Source of the DNA: JANYJJ01 sp031386065
GTDB taxonomy: Bacteria; Pseudomonadota; Gammaproteobacteria; Burkholderiales; Burkholderiaceae_C
Direction of reading: 5' to 3'
DNA length: 64,000 nucleotides
Assembly (NCBI GenBank): GCA_031386065.1
Contig: JANNBZ010000184.1
Span: forward strand, 1 to 64,000
Below are positions 18,904 through 26,477 of this stretch, one piece after another. Numbering within the stretch: position 1 is the first letter of the stretch; every line of letters starts with the position of its first letter. Both the position numbers and the translations under genes were made by a program. The notes beneath the pieces are model-generated. The model saw only the letters and a list, made by a program, of their open reading frames with translations. It had not been told where the DNA came from and ran no database searches.

Positions 18904-19866
18904 TCAACCGATGCGTCCCAGCAGCAGGTATTCCATCAACGCCTTCTGCACGTGCATGCGGTTCTCGGCTTCGTCCCACACCACCGACTGTGGGCCATCG
19001 ATCACGTCGGCGCTGACTTCTTCGCCGCGGTGCGCTGGCAGGCAGTGCATGAACAGTGCGTCGGGCTGCGCGACGGCCATCATCGAGGCGTCGACGCACC
19101 AGTCGGCGAAGGCCTTCATGCGCTTCTCGTTCTCGGCCTCGTAGCCCATGCTGGTCCACACGTCGGTGGTGACCAGGTGCGCACCCCGGCAGGCATCGAG
19201 TGGCTTCTTGAACACCTTCACGCAGTCGGTGTTGCTGACGCCGGCCACGGCCGCGTCGATCTCGTAGCCGCTGGGCGTGCTGACGTGCAGCGTGAAGCCC
19301 AGGATGTCGGCCGCCTGCAGCCAGGTGTTGGCCATGTTGTTGCCGTCGCCCACCCACGCGACGACCTTGCCCTTGAGACACTGGAGCGCATCGGCTGCGC
19401 CGCTGCTGGGCCCGCGCTGCTCGATGAAGGTGAACACGTCGGCCAAAATCTGGCACGGGTGGTTTTCGTTCGTCAGGCCGTTGATCACCGGCACCCGCGA
19501 GTGCGCGGCGAAGGCATCGAGCTTGGTTTGTTCGTAGGTGCGGATCATCACCAGGTCGACCATGCGGCTGATCACGCGCGCGCTGTCTTCGATCGGTTCG
19601 GCGCGGCCGAGCTGGCTGTCGCCGGTGGTCAGGTTCACCACCGAGCCGCCCATCTGGTACATGCCGGCCTCGAAGCTGACGCGGGTTCGCGTGCTGGCTT
19701 TCTCGAAGATCATCGCCAGCGTGCGGTCAACCAGCGGCGTGTACTTCTCGTAGTTCTTGAAGCGCTGCTTGATGTTGCGCGCGCGCTCGAACAGGTAGGC
19801 GTATTCCTCGGCCCGAAAGTCCTTGAACTGCGTGTAGTGCTTGATGAGCTTGGGGCCGGGCTTCAT
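18904..19866 (-). CDS. argF: Ornithine carbamoyltransferase
   Basis: A 320-residue cytoplasmic enzyme making citrulline from ornithine and carbamoyl phosphate in arginine synthesis. The carbamoyl-phosphate motif STRTR (in FEKASTRTRVSFE), HPCQ (NENHPCQILAD) and the catalytic HCLP (MHCLPAHRGEE) are intact. Relative to the form I recall from related bacteria, a short stretch near residues 148-160 (RGPSSGAADALQCLKGK) looks like an insertion. ATG 19866 overlaps the argD stop (ATGA); the GTG-like extension upstream is not needed. It is translationally coupled to argD. Confidence 0.95.
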   Translation of the reverse strand: MKPGPKLIKHYTQFKDFRAEEYAYLFERARNIKQRFKNYEKYTPLVDRTLAMIFEKASTRTRVSFEAGMYQMGGSVVNLTTGDSQLGRAEPIEDSARVISRMVDLVMIRTYEQTKLDAFAAHSRVPVINGLTNENHPCQILADVFTFIEQRGPSSGAADALQCLKGKVVAWVGDGNNMANTWLQAADILGFTLHVSTPSGYEIDAAVAGVSNTDCVKVFKKPLDACRGAHLVTTDVWTSMGYEAENEKRMKAFADWCVDASMMAVAQPDALFMHCLPAHRGEEVSADVIDGPQSVVWDEAENRMHVQKALMEYLLLGRIG

Positions 19867-21089
19867 GGCGCGGTGGGAGTCGGCGAAGTCGCCAGCAAGT
19901 CCTTGATCAGTGGGCACAGAATCATTGCGATCTGCTCGGCCTCGGCGGGGCTGAGGATCAACGGCGGCACCAGTCGAATCACGCGCTCGGCCGTCACGCT
20001 GATGAACAAGCCGGCTTCGGCGGCACGGCCCAGCAGCTCGCCGCAGGGGCGGTTCAGCTCGATGCCTAGCATCAAACCCTGGCCGCGAATTTCGACCACG
20101 CCCGCCACGCCTGCCAGCTCGCGCGCCAGTGCGGCGCGCAGCACGGCACCGGTGCTGGCGGCGTTTTCGAGCAGCTTGTCTTCTTCGATGATGCGAAGCG
20201 TTTCGATGCCGGCGCGCATTGCCAGTGGGTTACCGCCGAAGGTGGTGCCGTGGTTGCCCGGCCCGAACACCAACGCCGCTTTCGGGCCGCAGACCACGGC
20301 GCCGATCGGCACGCCCGAGCCCAGGCCCTTGGCCAGCGGCATCACATCGGGCTGAATGCCGGCCCACTGGTGGGCGAACCACTTGCCGGTGCGGCCGATG
20401 CCGCACTGCACCTCGTCGAGCATCAGCAGCCAGCCCTGCTCGTCGCAGATGCGGCGCACCGCGCGCAGGTAGTCGGCCTTGGCCGGGTGGATGCCGCCTT
20501 CACCCTGGATCACTTCAAGGAACACCGCCACCACGTTCGGGTGCGTCTGCGCCACTTCTTCGATCGCCGCCACGTCGTTCAGCGGGACCCGCACGAAGCC
20601 TTCGACCAACGGGCCGAAACCTTCCTGCACCTTCGGGTTGCCGGTGGCCGACAGGGTGGCGATCGAGCGGCCGTGGAAGGCTTTTTCGTAGACGATGATT
20701 TCCGGGCGATCGATTCCGTTGTCGTGGCCGTATTTGCGGGCGATCTTCAGCGCCGCTTCGTTGGCCTCCAGCCCGGTGCTGCAGAAGAAGACGTTGGTCA
20801 GCCCGGACAGCTCGCACAGCTTGGCGGCCAGCCGTTCCTGCATCGGCGCGGCGTAGTAGTTCGAGCTGTGGATCAAGCGGCCGATCTGCTCTTGCAGCGC
20901 AGGCACCAGCTTCGGGTGCGCGTGGCCCAGCGTGTTGACGGCGATGCCACCGAGCCCGTCGAGGTACTTCTTGCCGTCGGTGTCCCAGACCCAGCAGCCT
21001 CGGCCATGCGACAGTGCCATCGGCAGCCGGCCATAGGTGTGCATCACATGCGGTTCGAGGTCGGCGGGGATTTTTTCCGGGGCGTTCAT
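19863..21089 (-). CDS. argD: Acetylornithine aminotransferase (class III PLP aminotransferase)
   Basis: A 408-residue PLP enzyme converting N-acetylglutamate semialdehyde to N-acetylornithine. Visible are the GLGGIAVNTLGHAHP start of the fold, SNYYAAPMQERLA, FCSTGLEANEAALK, LDEVQCGIGRTG and the PLP lysine (DVMPLAKGLGSGVPIGA). Pairing with argF supports the arginine role over ornithine or GABA transamination. ATG 21089 is preferred; a TTG at 21104 would add five residues. Confidence 0.94.
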   Translation of the reverse strand: MNAPEKIPADLEPHVMHTYGRLPMALSHGRGCWVWDTDGKKYLDGLGGIAVNTLGHAHPKLVPALQEQIGRLIHSSNYYAAPMQERLAAKLCELSGLTNVFFCSTGLEANEAALKIARKYGHDNGIDRPEIIVYEKAFHGRSIATLSATGNPKVQEGFGPLVEGFVRVPLNDVAAIEEVAQTHPNVVAVFLEVIQGEGGIHPAKADYLRAVRRICDEQGWLLMLDEVQCGIGRTGKWFAHQWAGIQPDVMPLAKGLGSGVPIGAVVCGPKAALVFGPGNHGTTFGGNPLAMRAGIETLRIIEEDKLLENAASTGAVLRAALARELAGVAGVVEIRGQGLMLGIELNRPCGELLGRAAEAGLFISVTAERVIRLVPPLILSPAEAEQIAMILCPLIKDLLATSPTPTAP

Positions 21090-21318
21090 CACGGGCTCCA
21101 GCAAGGGTCACAGGGACCAGAAACGCAGGGCGTTCGGCCGTTTTTGCTGAGGGAATTCTAAGGGTCGCCCCCGATGTGCCGAAAAGTCTGCGATGGGCGC
21201 TTTCGATCTCGGCATCACGCTTGCTGCACTGCAACAAAATGACGGCACAATACCGGCTGCCGGAAGGCATCTGTGGCCGGAGTCCTTGGCCTGGATTCCT
21301 AGGCGCGCCGCAGCGAGC

Positions 21319-21645
21319 ATGACCCCACCCAAACCCAGCGAACTGTTCATCCAGGGCATCACCTCGGACGGCAAGCCGTTTCGCCCCAGCGACTGGGCCG
21401 AGCGCCTGGCCGGCGCCATGTCGTGCTTTCGACCCGAAGGCTCGGCCAGCGGCATCGCCTCGTTCATCGGCTATTCGCCTTACTGTGTGCCACGCGTCAT
21501 CAACGGTGTGAAGTGCGTGATCGTCAACGAGAAGCTGCGCGACATCGAGCCAATGGCCTGGGACTTCGTGATGAGCTTCGCCCGCGACAACCAGCTCCAG
21601 GTCGCCCAGGCCTGCCTGTTGCCTGACGCGGGCAAACCGAACTGA
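21319..21645 (+). CDS. DUF3579 domain protein
   Basis: A 108-residue protein of a family I recognise from betaproteobacteria as DUF3579, with the conserved start ELFIQGITSDGKPFRPSDWAERLAG and a core of YSPYCVPRVINGVKCVIVN. No catalytic motif, signal peptide or membrane segment is visible and the function is unknown. It is divergent from argD and convergent with rpsT across a shared terminator. The start is the only ATG consistent with the family. Confidence 0.85.
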   Translation: MTPPKPSELFIQGITSDGKPFRPSDWAERLAGAMSCFRPEGSASGIASFIGYSPYCVPRVINGVKCVIVNEKLRDIEPMAWDFVMSFARDNQLQVAQACLLPDAGKPN

Positions 21646-21681
21646 ACGTGGTTGTGCGCCGGGCAAGAGCGCGCCCATGAA

Positions 21682-21704
21682 AAAGGCCCGCAGTGCGGGC
21701 CTTT
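21682..21704. terminator. Bidirectional rho-independent terminator between the DUF3579 gene and rpsT
   Basis: A perfect 10-base-pair stem AAAGGCCCGC / GCGGGCCTTT with an AGT loop. It is preceded by an A-run and followed by a T-rich stretch, so it can stop transcripts arriving from both convergent genes. Confidence 0.85.
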
Positions 21705-21725
21705 GTTCTGGGCGGTGTGTGCGAC

Positions 21726-22034
21726 TCAGGCCGCGGCAGACGTTGCGAGCGCCTTGATCTTGGCCGACAGGCGGCTCTTGTGGCGAGCGGCCTTGTTCTT
21801 GTGGAACAGGCCCTTGTCGGCCACGGAGTCGATCACGCTTTGCGCGGTGGCGTACAGCTCGGCGGCCTTGGCCTTGTCACCGGTCAGCACGGCTTTCTGC
21901 ACGTTCTTGACGACGGTGCGGAACTTGGAACGAAGGGCGGTGTTGGCCGCGTTCAGCTTCACGTCTTGGCGCACGCGCTTAAGGCCCGATGCAATGCGGA
22001 CTGTCTTTTTCTTGGCTTTAGCGGAGGTTGCCAT
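21726..22034 (-). CDS. rpsT: 30S ribosomal protein S20
   Basis: A 102-residue basic protein that binds 16S rRNA in the small subunit. It shows the S20 signatures SGLKRVRQDVKLNAANTALRS, the helical core KNVQKAVLTGDKAKA and the C-terminal KGLFHKNKAARHKSRLSAKI. It is monocistronic, with its own extended -10 promoter upstream and the shared terminator downstream. In many Burkholderiales rpsT and murJ are divergent neighbours (from memory); here four exported-protein genes lie between them. Confidence 0.97.
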   Translation of the reverse strand: MATSAKAKKKTVRIASGLKRVRQDVKLNAANTALRSKFRTVVKNVQKAVLTGDKAKAAELYATAQSVIDSVADKGLFHKNKAARHKSRLSAKIKALATSAAA

Positions 22035-22068
22035 GCTGGTAGTAAGTTGAAATTTGTAGAAGTCGGCG

Positions 22069-22099
22069 AGTATAGCATTTGGCTGAAATCGGCTGCCAA
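22069..22099 (-). promoter_or_regulatory. Putative rpsT promoter
   Basis: On the minus strand a TATACT -10 (22069-22074) is preceded by a TGC extension (TGn extended -10), with a TTGGCA -35-like hexamer at 22094-22099. The spacer is 19 bases, longer than optimal, so the extended -10 probably carries much of the strength. It lies about 35 bases before the rpsT ATG. Confidence 0.6.
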
Positions 22100-22192
22100 C
22101 CCCAGGACGGGAAGAGCAAGAGCAAGCCGTCGATCTGTGCTGCGTTCACGGCGCGTGCCCGACTCTATGCAGATCGATTGGCAGAGGTCCTC

Positions 22193-22825
22193 CTAGCCCC
22201 GCCCTCTTCCTCGCGCCGCCGCACCGATGGCGAACAGGCCGGCCAGGACGAGCGCGTAGGTTGCCGGTTCCGGGACCATCGTTACGTCACATCCGCCGCC
22301 GCCATTACCGACAGCGACGCAGGCACCCGCGTAGTTCAACCGGAGCGACTCACCGTTTCGACCGACCACATTGCGTTGGAAGATCGAATCAGGCCCAAAG
22401 TCAAGATGCGTCACACCATTTGCAACAGCGGTGAAGGTGAGATCGAAGAGGAGGAACGGATCGTTCGTTTGTAGAGCGCTGAGGTCAGTATCGCTGGTTA
22501 GCAGTGAATAGATCACGACACCTCGATTACCCGAATCGAACGATGAATCCAACACTCCATCAGTTCCTCCGAACTGCGTTTTCGATTCGAAAGAGACGAT
22601 CCCTGCGGTACTCAGGATGGTTGAGTTGAACAAAACGTTCAGATCCAGCGCCGAGACAATCTCATTGATGGAATGCAGTCCGCTGATGCTTACACTAACC
22701 TTGACGGAATCTCCAACCGCGACGCTTTGCTGCGTTGGCGTCATGTAGAGAAGCGGCACAGCGAGAGACGCTCCCGGCAGCAGTGTAACGAGGGCTAGGC
22801 CGATAGTTGCCAAGAGCTTATTCAT
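22193..22825 (-). CDS. Cohesin-like protein with PEP-CTERM sorting signal
   Basis: A 210-residue exported protein. A signal peptide (about 1-22, LATIGLALVTLLPGASLA) is followed by a roughly 135-residue beta-rich domain. That domain has the cohesin pattern: a start like PTQQSVAVGDSVKVSVSISG, an inner strand SALDLNVLFNSTILS, then FLLFDLTFTAVANGVTHLDF. Residues 184-210 form a PEP-CTERM signal: VPEPATYALVLAGLFAIGAA then an Arg-rich tail, read by an exosortase. No exosortase gene is in the window. A GGAG site precedes the ATG. It lies directly downstream of a dockerin-bearing protein, its presumed partner. The cohesin call is by fold pattern and needs a profile search. Confidence 0.82.
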   Translation of the reverse strand: MNKLLATIGLALVTLLPGASLAVPLLYMTPTQQSVAVGDSVKVSVSISGLHSINEIVSALDLNVLFNSTILSTAGIVSFESKTQFGGTDGVLDSSFDSGNRGVVIYSLLTSDTDLSALQTNDPFLLFDLTFTAVANGVTHLDFGPDSIFQRNVVGRNGESLRLNYAGACVAVGNGGGGCDVTMVPEPATYALVLAGLFAIGAAARGRGRG

Positions 22826-22871
22826 AACGTTATCTCCGTGGTGAGATCAGAAATTCGAAACCGCAACCGCT

Positions 22872-24662
22872 TTATTGAGCACAGTTTGGCCGCGTGCATT
22901 GAAGGGTGCACTTTCGTACGTCATTTATGGTGATCCTTCCGTCGCCGTCTGCGTCACGCGGATCGTTGGCGACCGGGATTTGCCCAATGCCAGCGCGGAC
23001 AAGAGCGATATCTAGAGAGTCCACATCACCATCACCATCGATATTGCAAGTGATCGCCGCCTTGCTACTGACTGTCAGGTCGAACAATAGAGGCGACTGG
23101 CCGTCCGTGGTCGCGTTCAAGCGAGTCAAAATCTGAATGAAGCGTCCTGAGGCTGCAAAGTCGACACCTTTACTCACGGTTTGATAGCTTTGAAGGGGCA
23201 AAGATGCTTGCGTGTCGGCAGCACGAACCTGAACGATAACTGTTGCACCCTGCGGAACAAGGTCGTTCCAGTTGACCTTCCCCCATGCTGTTCCGTTAGC
23301 GCCTCCGTCTAGGCTCGCGGTCCACGTACCAGTGTTGTTGGTCGCGTTGCGCGCTGCGAACCCAGCAGCATCGCTGTAAGTGTATGGCATATTACCGACT
23401 GGGAATACACCGAGCGGCGATCCGTCCGAACCTCTGTACTTTTGCATGCGTCCAGCGCTAGCGAATCCGATCTGCCAAACATCGTTATTCGAATCGACTT
23501 GTATTCCGATTGCGCTTGTGCCGCCAGCCTGGAGCGGAGCTTGCCACAAGAGTGTCCCGGTTGGACTGACTTTGCGGATACTTGACTGCCCGCCGATAAT
23601 GTTTCCGGAACCATCAACCACGATACCCGAAGTCCCCACATTTAAATTGACAATTGGGCTGAATGTGTTAGTTACCGGATCGAATTCGATATTTGCAGAG
23701 CCAAGATAAACTTTATTATTACCGAGGGCAATTCCGTAGTTGAAACTGCTATTGTATGCCGAAACAATGTATGGGCCGGTATTGCTTGCTGTATTCGTGA
23801 TCTTTCCCAAGGTCCCACCGAGGGATGCACTCCATAAGACGCCTTTATTATCAATTAAACAGCCGTAAGGCGTCCATTGGTTTCCGGGCTGCCCGGCGGA
23901 AGGCGTAGTGCTGATGGGGCCTGCAATTTGACTGCCGTCGGCCGCACTGATCTTGTAGTATGTCCGCTCGTTGTACATGCCTACCCATAGATTACCATCA
24001 GTTCCGACGCAGAGCGAACGACCTAAACCGTTCTGTGATCCAACTTCGGCTACCCATGCGATACGTTCGTCAGTTATTTCATTTGCATCGATTTTTCCAT
24101 TACCGTTAAGGTCTGCCATCGGCTTGATTTCGCCCGCGTCAATTACGCCGTTTCCATTCGTATCTTCAGACGTGTCCATGACGCCATTTCCGTTGCGATC
24201 AATGAAGCCCTCGGTGAGAACTTTGATCAGCACAGGTTTTACATTAGCGAACCAGCGATTCAAAATGTACGCGTTGCCCTGGATATCGACTGCAGTACGT
24301 GATGGCGCCGGCCCGGCGTAGGCGTTGTTCAAGTGATTCACATACCCGGCTTGACCGCTCGGCCCGAACCAGGTGCGATACCGCGCGAGTTCCTTGTTGT
24401 TGACAGTATCGAACTTGGATAGTGAGTCTTCGCCGGCGTTGGCAATCCACATCACTGGAAAGGTGGTCCCAATAGTATTGAGTTGCAATTGGTTGTGAAC
24501 GGTATCGAAGTTCACGCCGGAAAGAGCTCCGAGAGCGAAGTCGGCATCGAGCGTGTATGTCTTCGATGCTGCGAGCGTAGCGGTGGGTATCACAGCGGCG
24601 ACCGAAGCGAGCGCTAAAAGGCTGTTTTGGCTTACTTTCGACAGATTCCAGGTGCTTGCCAT
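22872..24662 (-). CDS. Exported propeller-like protein with EF-hand-type loops and C-terminal dockerin
   Basis: A 596-residue secreted protein. A signal segment near residues 12-32 (LLALASVAAVIPTATLAA) leads into an NHL/streptogramin-lyase-like repeat region (WIANAGEDSLSKFDT, GTDGNLWVGMYNERTYY, KISAADGS). Three DxNGNG-type calcium loops lie at about 155-198. The final 60 residues form a type-I-like dockerin: NIDGDGDVDSLDIALVR and DADGDGRITINDVRK, two F-hand loops, then several Cys. A GGAG site precedes ATG 24662. Base composition is much lower in GC than the flanks. A dockerin next to a cohesin-like PEP-CTERM protein predicts calcium-dependent attachment of this propeller to the cell surface. 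Ligand or enzymatic activity is unknown. Confidence 0.85.
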   Translation of the reverse strand: MASTWNLSKVSQNSLLALASVAAVIPTATLAASKTYTLDADFALGALSGVNFDTVHNQLQLNTIGTTFPVMWIANAGEDSLSKFDTVNNKELARYRTWFGPSGQAGYVNHLNNAYAGPAPSRTAVDIQGNAYILNRWFANVKPVLIKVLTEGFIDRNGNGVMDTSEDTNGNGVIDAGEIKPMADLNGNGKIDANEITDERIAWVAEVGSQNGLGRSLCVGTDGNLWVGMYNERTYYKISAADGSQIAGPISTTPSAGQPGNQWTPYGCLIDNKGVLWSASLGGTLGKITNTASNTGPYIVSAYNSSFNYGIALGNNKVYLGSANIEFDPVTNTFSPIVNLNVGTSGIVVDGSGNIIGGQSSIRKVSPTGTLLWQAPLQAGGTSAIGIQVDSNNDVWQIGFASAGRMQKYRGSDGSPLGVFPVGNMPYTYSDAAGFAARNATNNTGTWTASLDGGANGTAWGKVNWNDLVPQGATVIVQVRAADTQASLPLQSYQTVSKGVDFAASGRFIQILTRLNATTDGQSPLLFDLTVSSKAAITCNIDGDGDVDSLDIALVRAGIGQIPVANDPRDADGDGRITINDVRKCTLQCTRPNCAQ

Positions 24663-24722
24663 GATGTTGACTCCGTAATAGTCGCGCCACCCGGGCGCCG
24701 GTTGCTGGTCGAGCCGAACGAA

Positions 24723-25772
24723 CTAACGCTTCGCGAGGGGTCGCGATGCCGGCTCCATGTCGTGCGAGGTATTGCTGCTTATGCGGGCGGTTTCGCCGCT
24801 GGAAATATAGACCCGGAATAGCTGCGAGGTTCCGGTCTGTAAACTGTCGAACACGATACTTTTGCCGTCTGCCGACCACTGCGGGTCAAATTCCTCATAG
24901 GGAGTTCTTGTCAGATTTCGGATATTGCTTCCGTCGACGGCGATCAAAAATATATCGTTACGAGACCGCAGAGGGTCGTCGCGGTTACTGGCAGCGACGA
25001 TTTGTTTGCCGTCGGGCGACCAGCGAGGCGACTCATACGAGGCCGCCTCGTCCAACGTCAGGATTTGCGACTCACCAGTCTCGACGTTCGCAAGGACAAC
25101 AGGTTTGGTCACCCGCAGGTCAGCCACGTATGCGACGCGTTTGCCATCGGGCGAAATCGATGCCCACGCCTTGTCGCGGGCAGCGAACTTTCCGCTGATG
25201 TCGTGCAGAGCGCTGCCATCGCGATTGACGACCCATACCTGGGCTTTGTCTTTGTCGTCGCGTCCCATGAATGCAAGGCGACTTCCGTCGGCAGACCAAG
25301 CTGGCGGTTGCGTTCCTTTGTCCTTGCCGTTGCCAACCACGGAAACACTCTTTCCACTTGCTATTTCCGTGATGCGCATTTCCATTGCGCCCGATTCGAT
25401 CACAGTCGAAAAGAACGCTACCGATTTGCCATCAGGCGACCACGAGGCAGAGCCTTCAATGCGATCATCCTGTGTCAAACGCCGCTGACCGCTTCCATCG
25501 TCATTCATAAGATAGATGCGCGGCAGCCCATTGCGCGACGAGGTGAAGGCCAGTCGTCCATCGACGGACCACGCTGGCTGCGTGTTAATGCTCTTGCCTT
25601 GCGTAAGTACGCGGTCGACGCCATCACGGTTGGAATAGATGTGCGCATCTCCGCTTCGTATCGAAACGAAAACTATGTCCGCTGCGGAGGCCGAAAGGGT
25701 ATTGTCTGCACGAATCCCCTGCATCGCAAATGCAGCGCAAGCTACGAAGGCTGAGGCAATAATACGGGTCAT
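24723..25772 (-). CDS. Exported TolB-like beta-propeller protein (PD40/WD40-like repeats)
   Basis: A 349-residue protein with an N-terminal signal peptide (MTRIIASAFVACAAFAMQG) and repeated PD40 motifs of the form WSxDGxxxAF (PAWSVDGRLAFTS, ASWSPDGKSVAFFS, PAWSADGSRLAFMG, PRWSPDGKQIVAAS, PQWSADGKSIVFDS). These predict a six-bladed propeller like the C-terminal domain of TolB. The TolB N-terminal domain is missing, and no Tol-Pal genes are nearby, so it is not the Tol system component. ATG 25772 is chosen; a GTG at 25784 would overlap the upstream stop by one base. It is probably part of the same surface complex. Confidence 0.85.
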   Translation of the reverse strand: MTRIIASAFVACAAFAMQGIRADNTLSASAADIVFVSIRSGDAHIYSNRDGVDRVLTQGKSINTQPAWSVDGRLAFTSSRNGLPRIYLMNDDGSGQRRLTQDDRIEGSASWSPDGKSVAFFSTVIESGAMEMRITEIASGKSVSVVGNGKDKGTQPPAWSADGSRLAFMGRDDKDKAQVWVVNRDGSALHDISGKFAARDKAWASISPDGKRVAYVADLRVTKPVVLANVETGESQILTLDEAASYESPRWSPDGKQIVAASNRDDPLRSRNDIFLIAVDGSNIRNLTRTPYEEFDPQWSADGKSIVFDSLQTGTSQLFRVYISSGETARISSNTSHDMEPASRPLAKR

Positions 25773-25783
25773 GGCGGTTTGCA

Positions 25784-26140
25784 CTAAGGCACCGAATTGA
25801 TATTCACCATAGACAATTCCTTGCCGGAGCTGTCGAGAATTCTCAGTTGGTATATGCCGGGTGAGTTTGACTTGAGCTTGTACTTAAGTGTGCCGTCGCT
25901 GGAAACCATGACTCCATAGTGCGCCTCGGCCCCCTGAGGCGTGGTCACTGCGACGGTGACTGACGTGTTGGGCGTCAACCCGGTGGCTTTAAAAACTCCT
26001 GCTGACGCGACAGTTAGGATTGATGGCCCCGAAAGCGACGGATTGCCAGCCATTGCCTGAGGGACGAGCATTGCCGATGCAACCAGCGCCAAGAGACGTG
26101 ACGCGATGCCAATGGCGGTTTTTGAGTAGAAGTTGAACAT
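25784..26140 (-). CDS. Small exported beta-sandwich-like protein, function unknown
   Basis: A 118-residue protein, not recognised by family. It has a signal peptide (about 1-31, RLLALVASAMLVPQAMA) and then a roughly 85-residue beta-rich region with alternating hydrophobics (VFKATGLTPNTSVTVAVTTPQG, GIYQLRILDSSGKEL) that reads like an Ig-like/FN3 sandwich. AGGAGAG precedes ATG 26140. It is the first gene of the leftward cluster; its stop abuts the TolB-like gene. It has no cohesin, dockerin or sorting signal, so it may be a periplasmic or secreted accessory. Confidence 0.75.
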   Translation of the reverse strand: MFNFYSKTAIGIASRLLALVASAMLVPQAMAGNPSLSGPSILTVASAGVFKATGLTPNTSVTVAVTTPQGAEAHYGVMVSSDGTLKYKLKSNSPGIYQLRILDSSGKELSMVNINSVP

Positions 26141-26341
26141 GCCGTCTCTCCTAGGTCAGGGGGTAGGTCTGCGCCAGCGACGTTGCCGACACGTTTGGAA
26201 CAAGGTGGGCCACGATGCCCGTAAGGCTGCGTTGGTCTACTTCGCTGCGGTGGCGATTGACTACGACTTCGCGCACTCGACAAACTGATTCAATGGAACA
26301 AAATGTAGATTCGTTCGCAGGTCTTGACTTGTGTTGTTCTA

Positions 26342-26366
26342 GGGGTTCCCCCAAAACATAGGGGGG
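26342..26366. promoter_or_regulatory. G/C-tract inverted repeat, putative operator
   Basis: A GGGG-TT-CCCCC block (26342-26352) is followed by AAAACATA and GGGGGG (26361-26366), forming a CCCCC-N8-GGGGG inverted repeat and a competing GGGG/CCCC hairpin. It lies about 200 bases upstream of the exported-protein cluster and about 110 before murJ. No other element in this spacer looks as regular. I infer a binding site for a dimeric regulator, perhaps of the LuxR type often linked to PEP-CTERM genes. Confidence 0.4.
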
Positions 26367-26422
26367 TGATACGGGTTTGCCCCGTGTCCCAAGTGCTGCG
26401 CCGTCATCTGGCCGATGATTTA

Positions 26423-26428
26423 TATAAT
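26423..26428 (+). promoter_or_regulatory. Candidate -10 element for murJ
   Basis: A perfect TATAAT lies in an AT-rich patch about 50 bases before the murJ ATG. No convincing -35 hexamer is visible at 16-18 bases upstream. The rest of the 26141-26477 spacer holds only the inverted repeat and no gene. Confidence 0.45.
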
Positions 26429-26477
26429 TGATTGTTCGGCCCGTCGTCCGCCACGCCGACCCCTGTTCCCGTCCCCC

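Noticed and set aside
22193..24662. Reading the cohesin-dockerin pair as a cellulosome
   Set aside because: There is no glycoside hydrolase, carbohydrate-binding module or scaffoldin with several cohesins in the window.
24723..25772. Calling the PD40 protein TolB of the Tol-Pal system
   Set aside because: The N-terminal TolB domain is absent and no tolQRA or pal gene is nearby. It sits instead among dockerin and PEP-CTERM genes.
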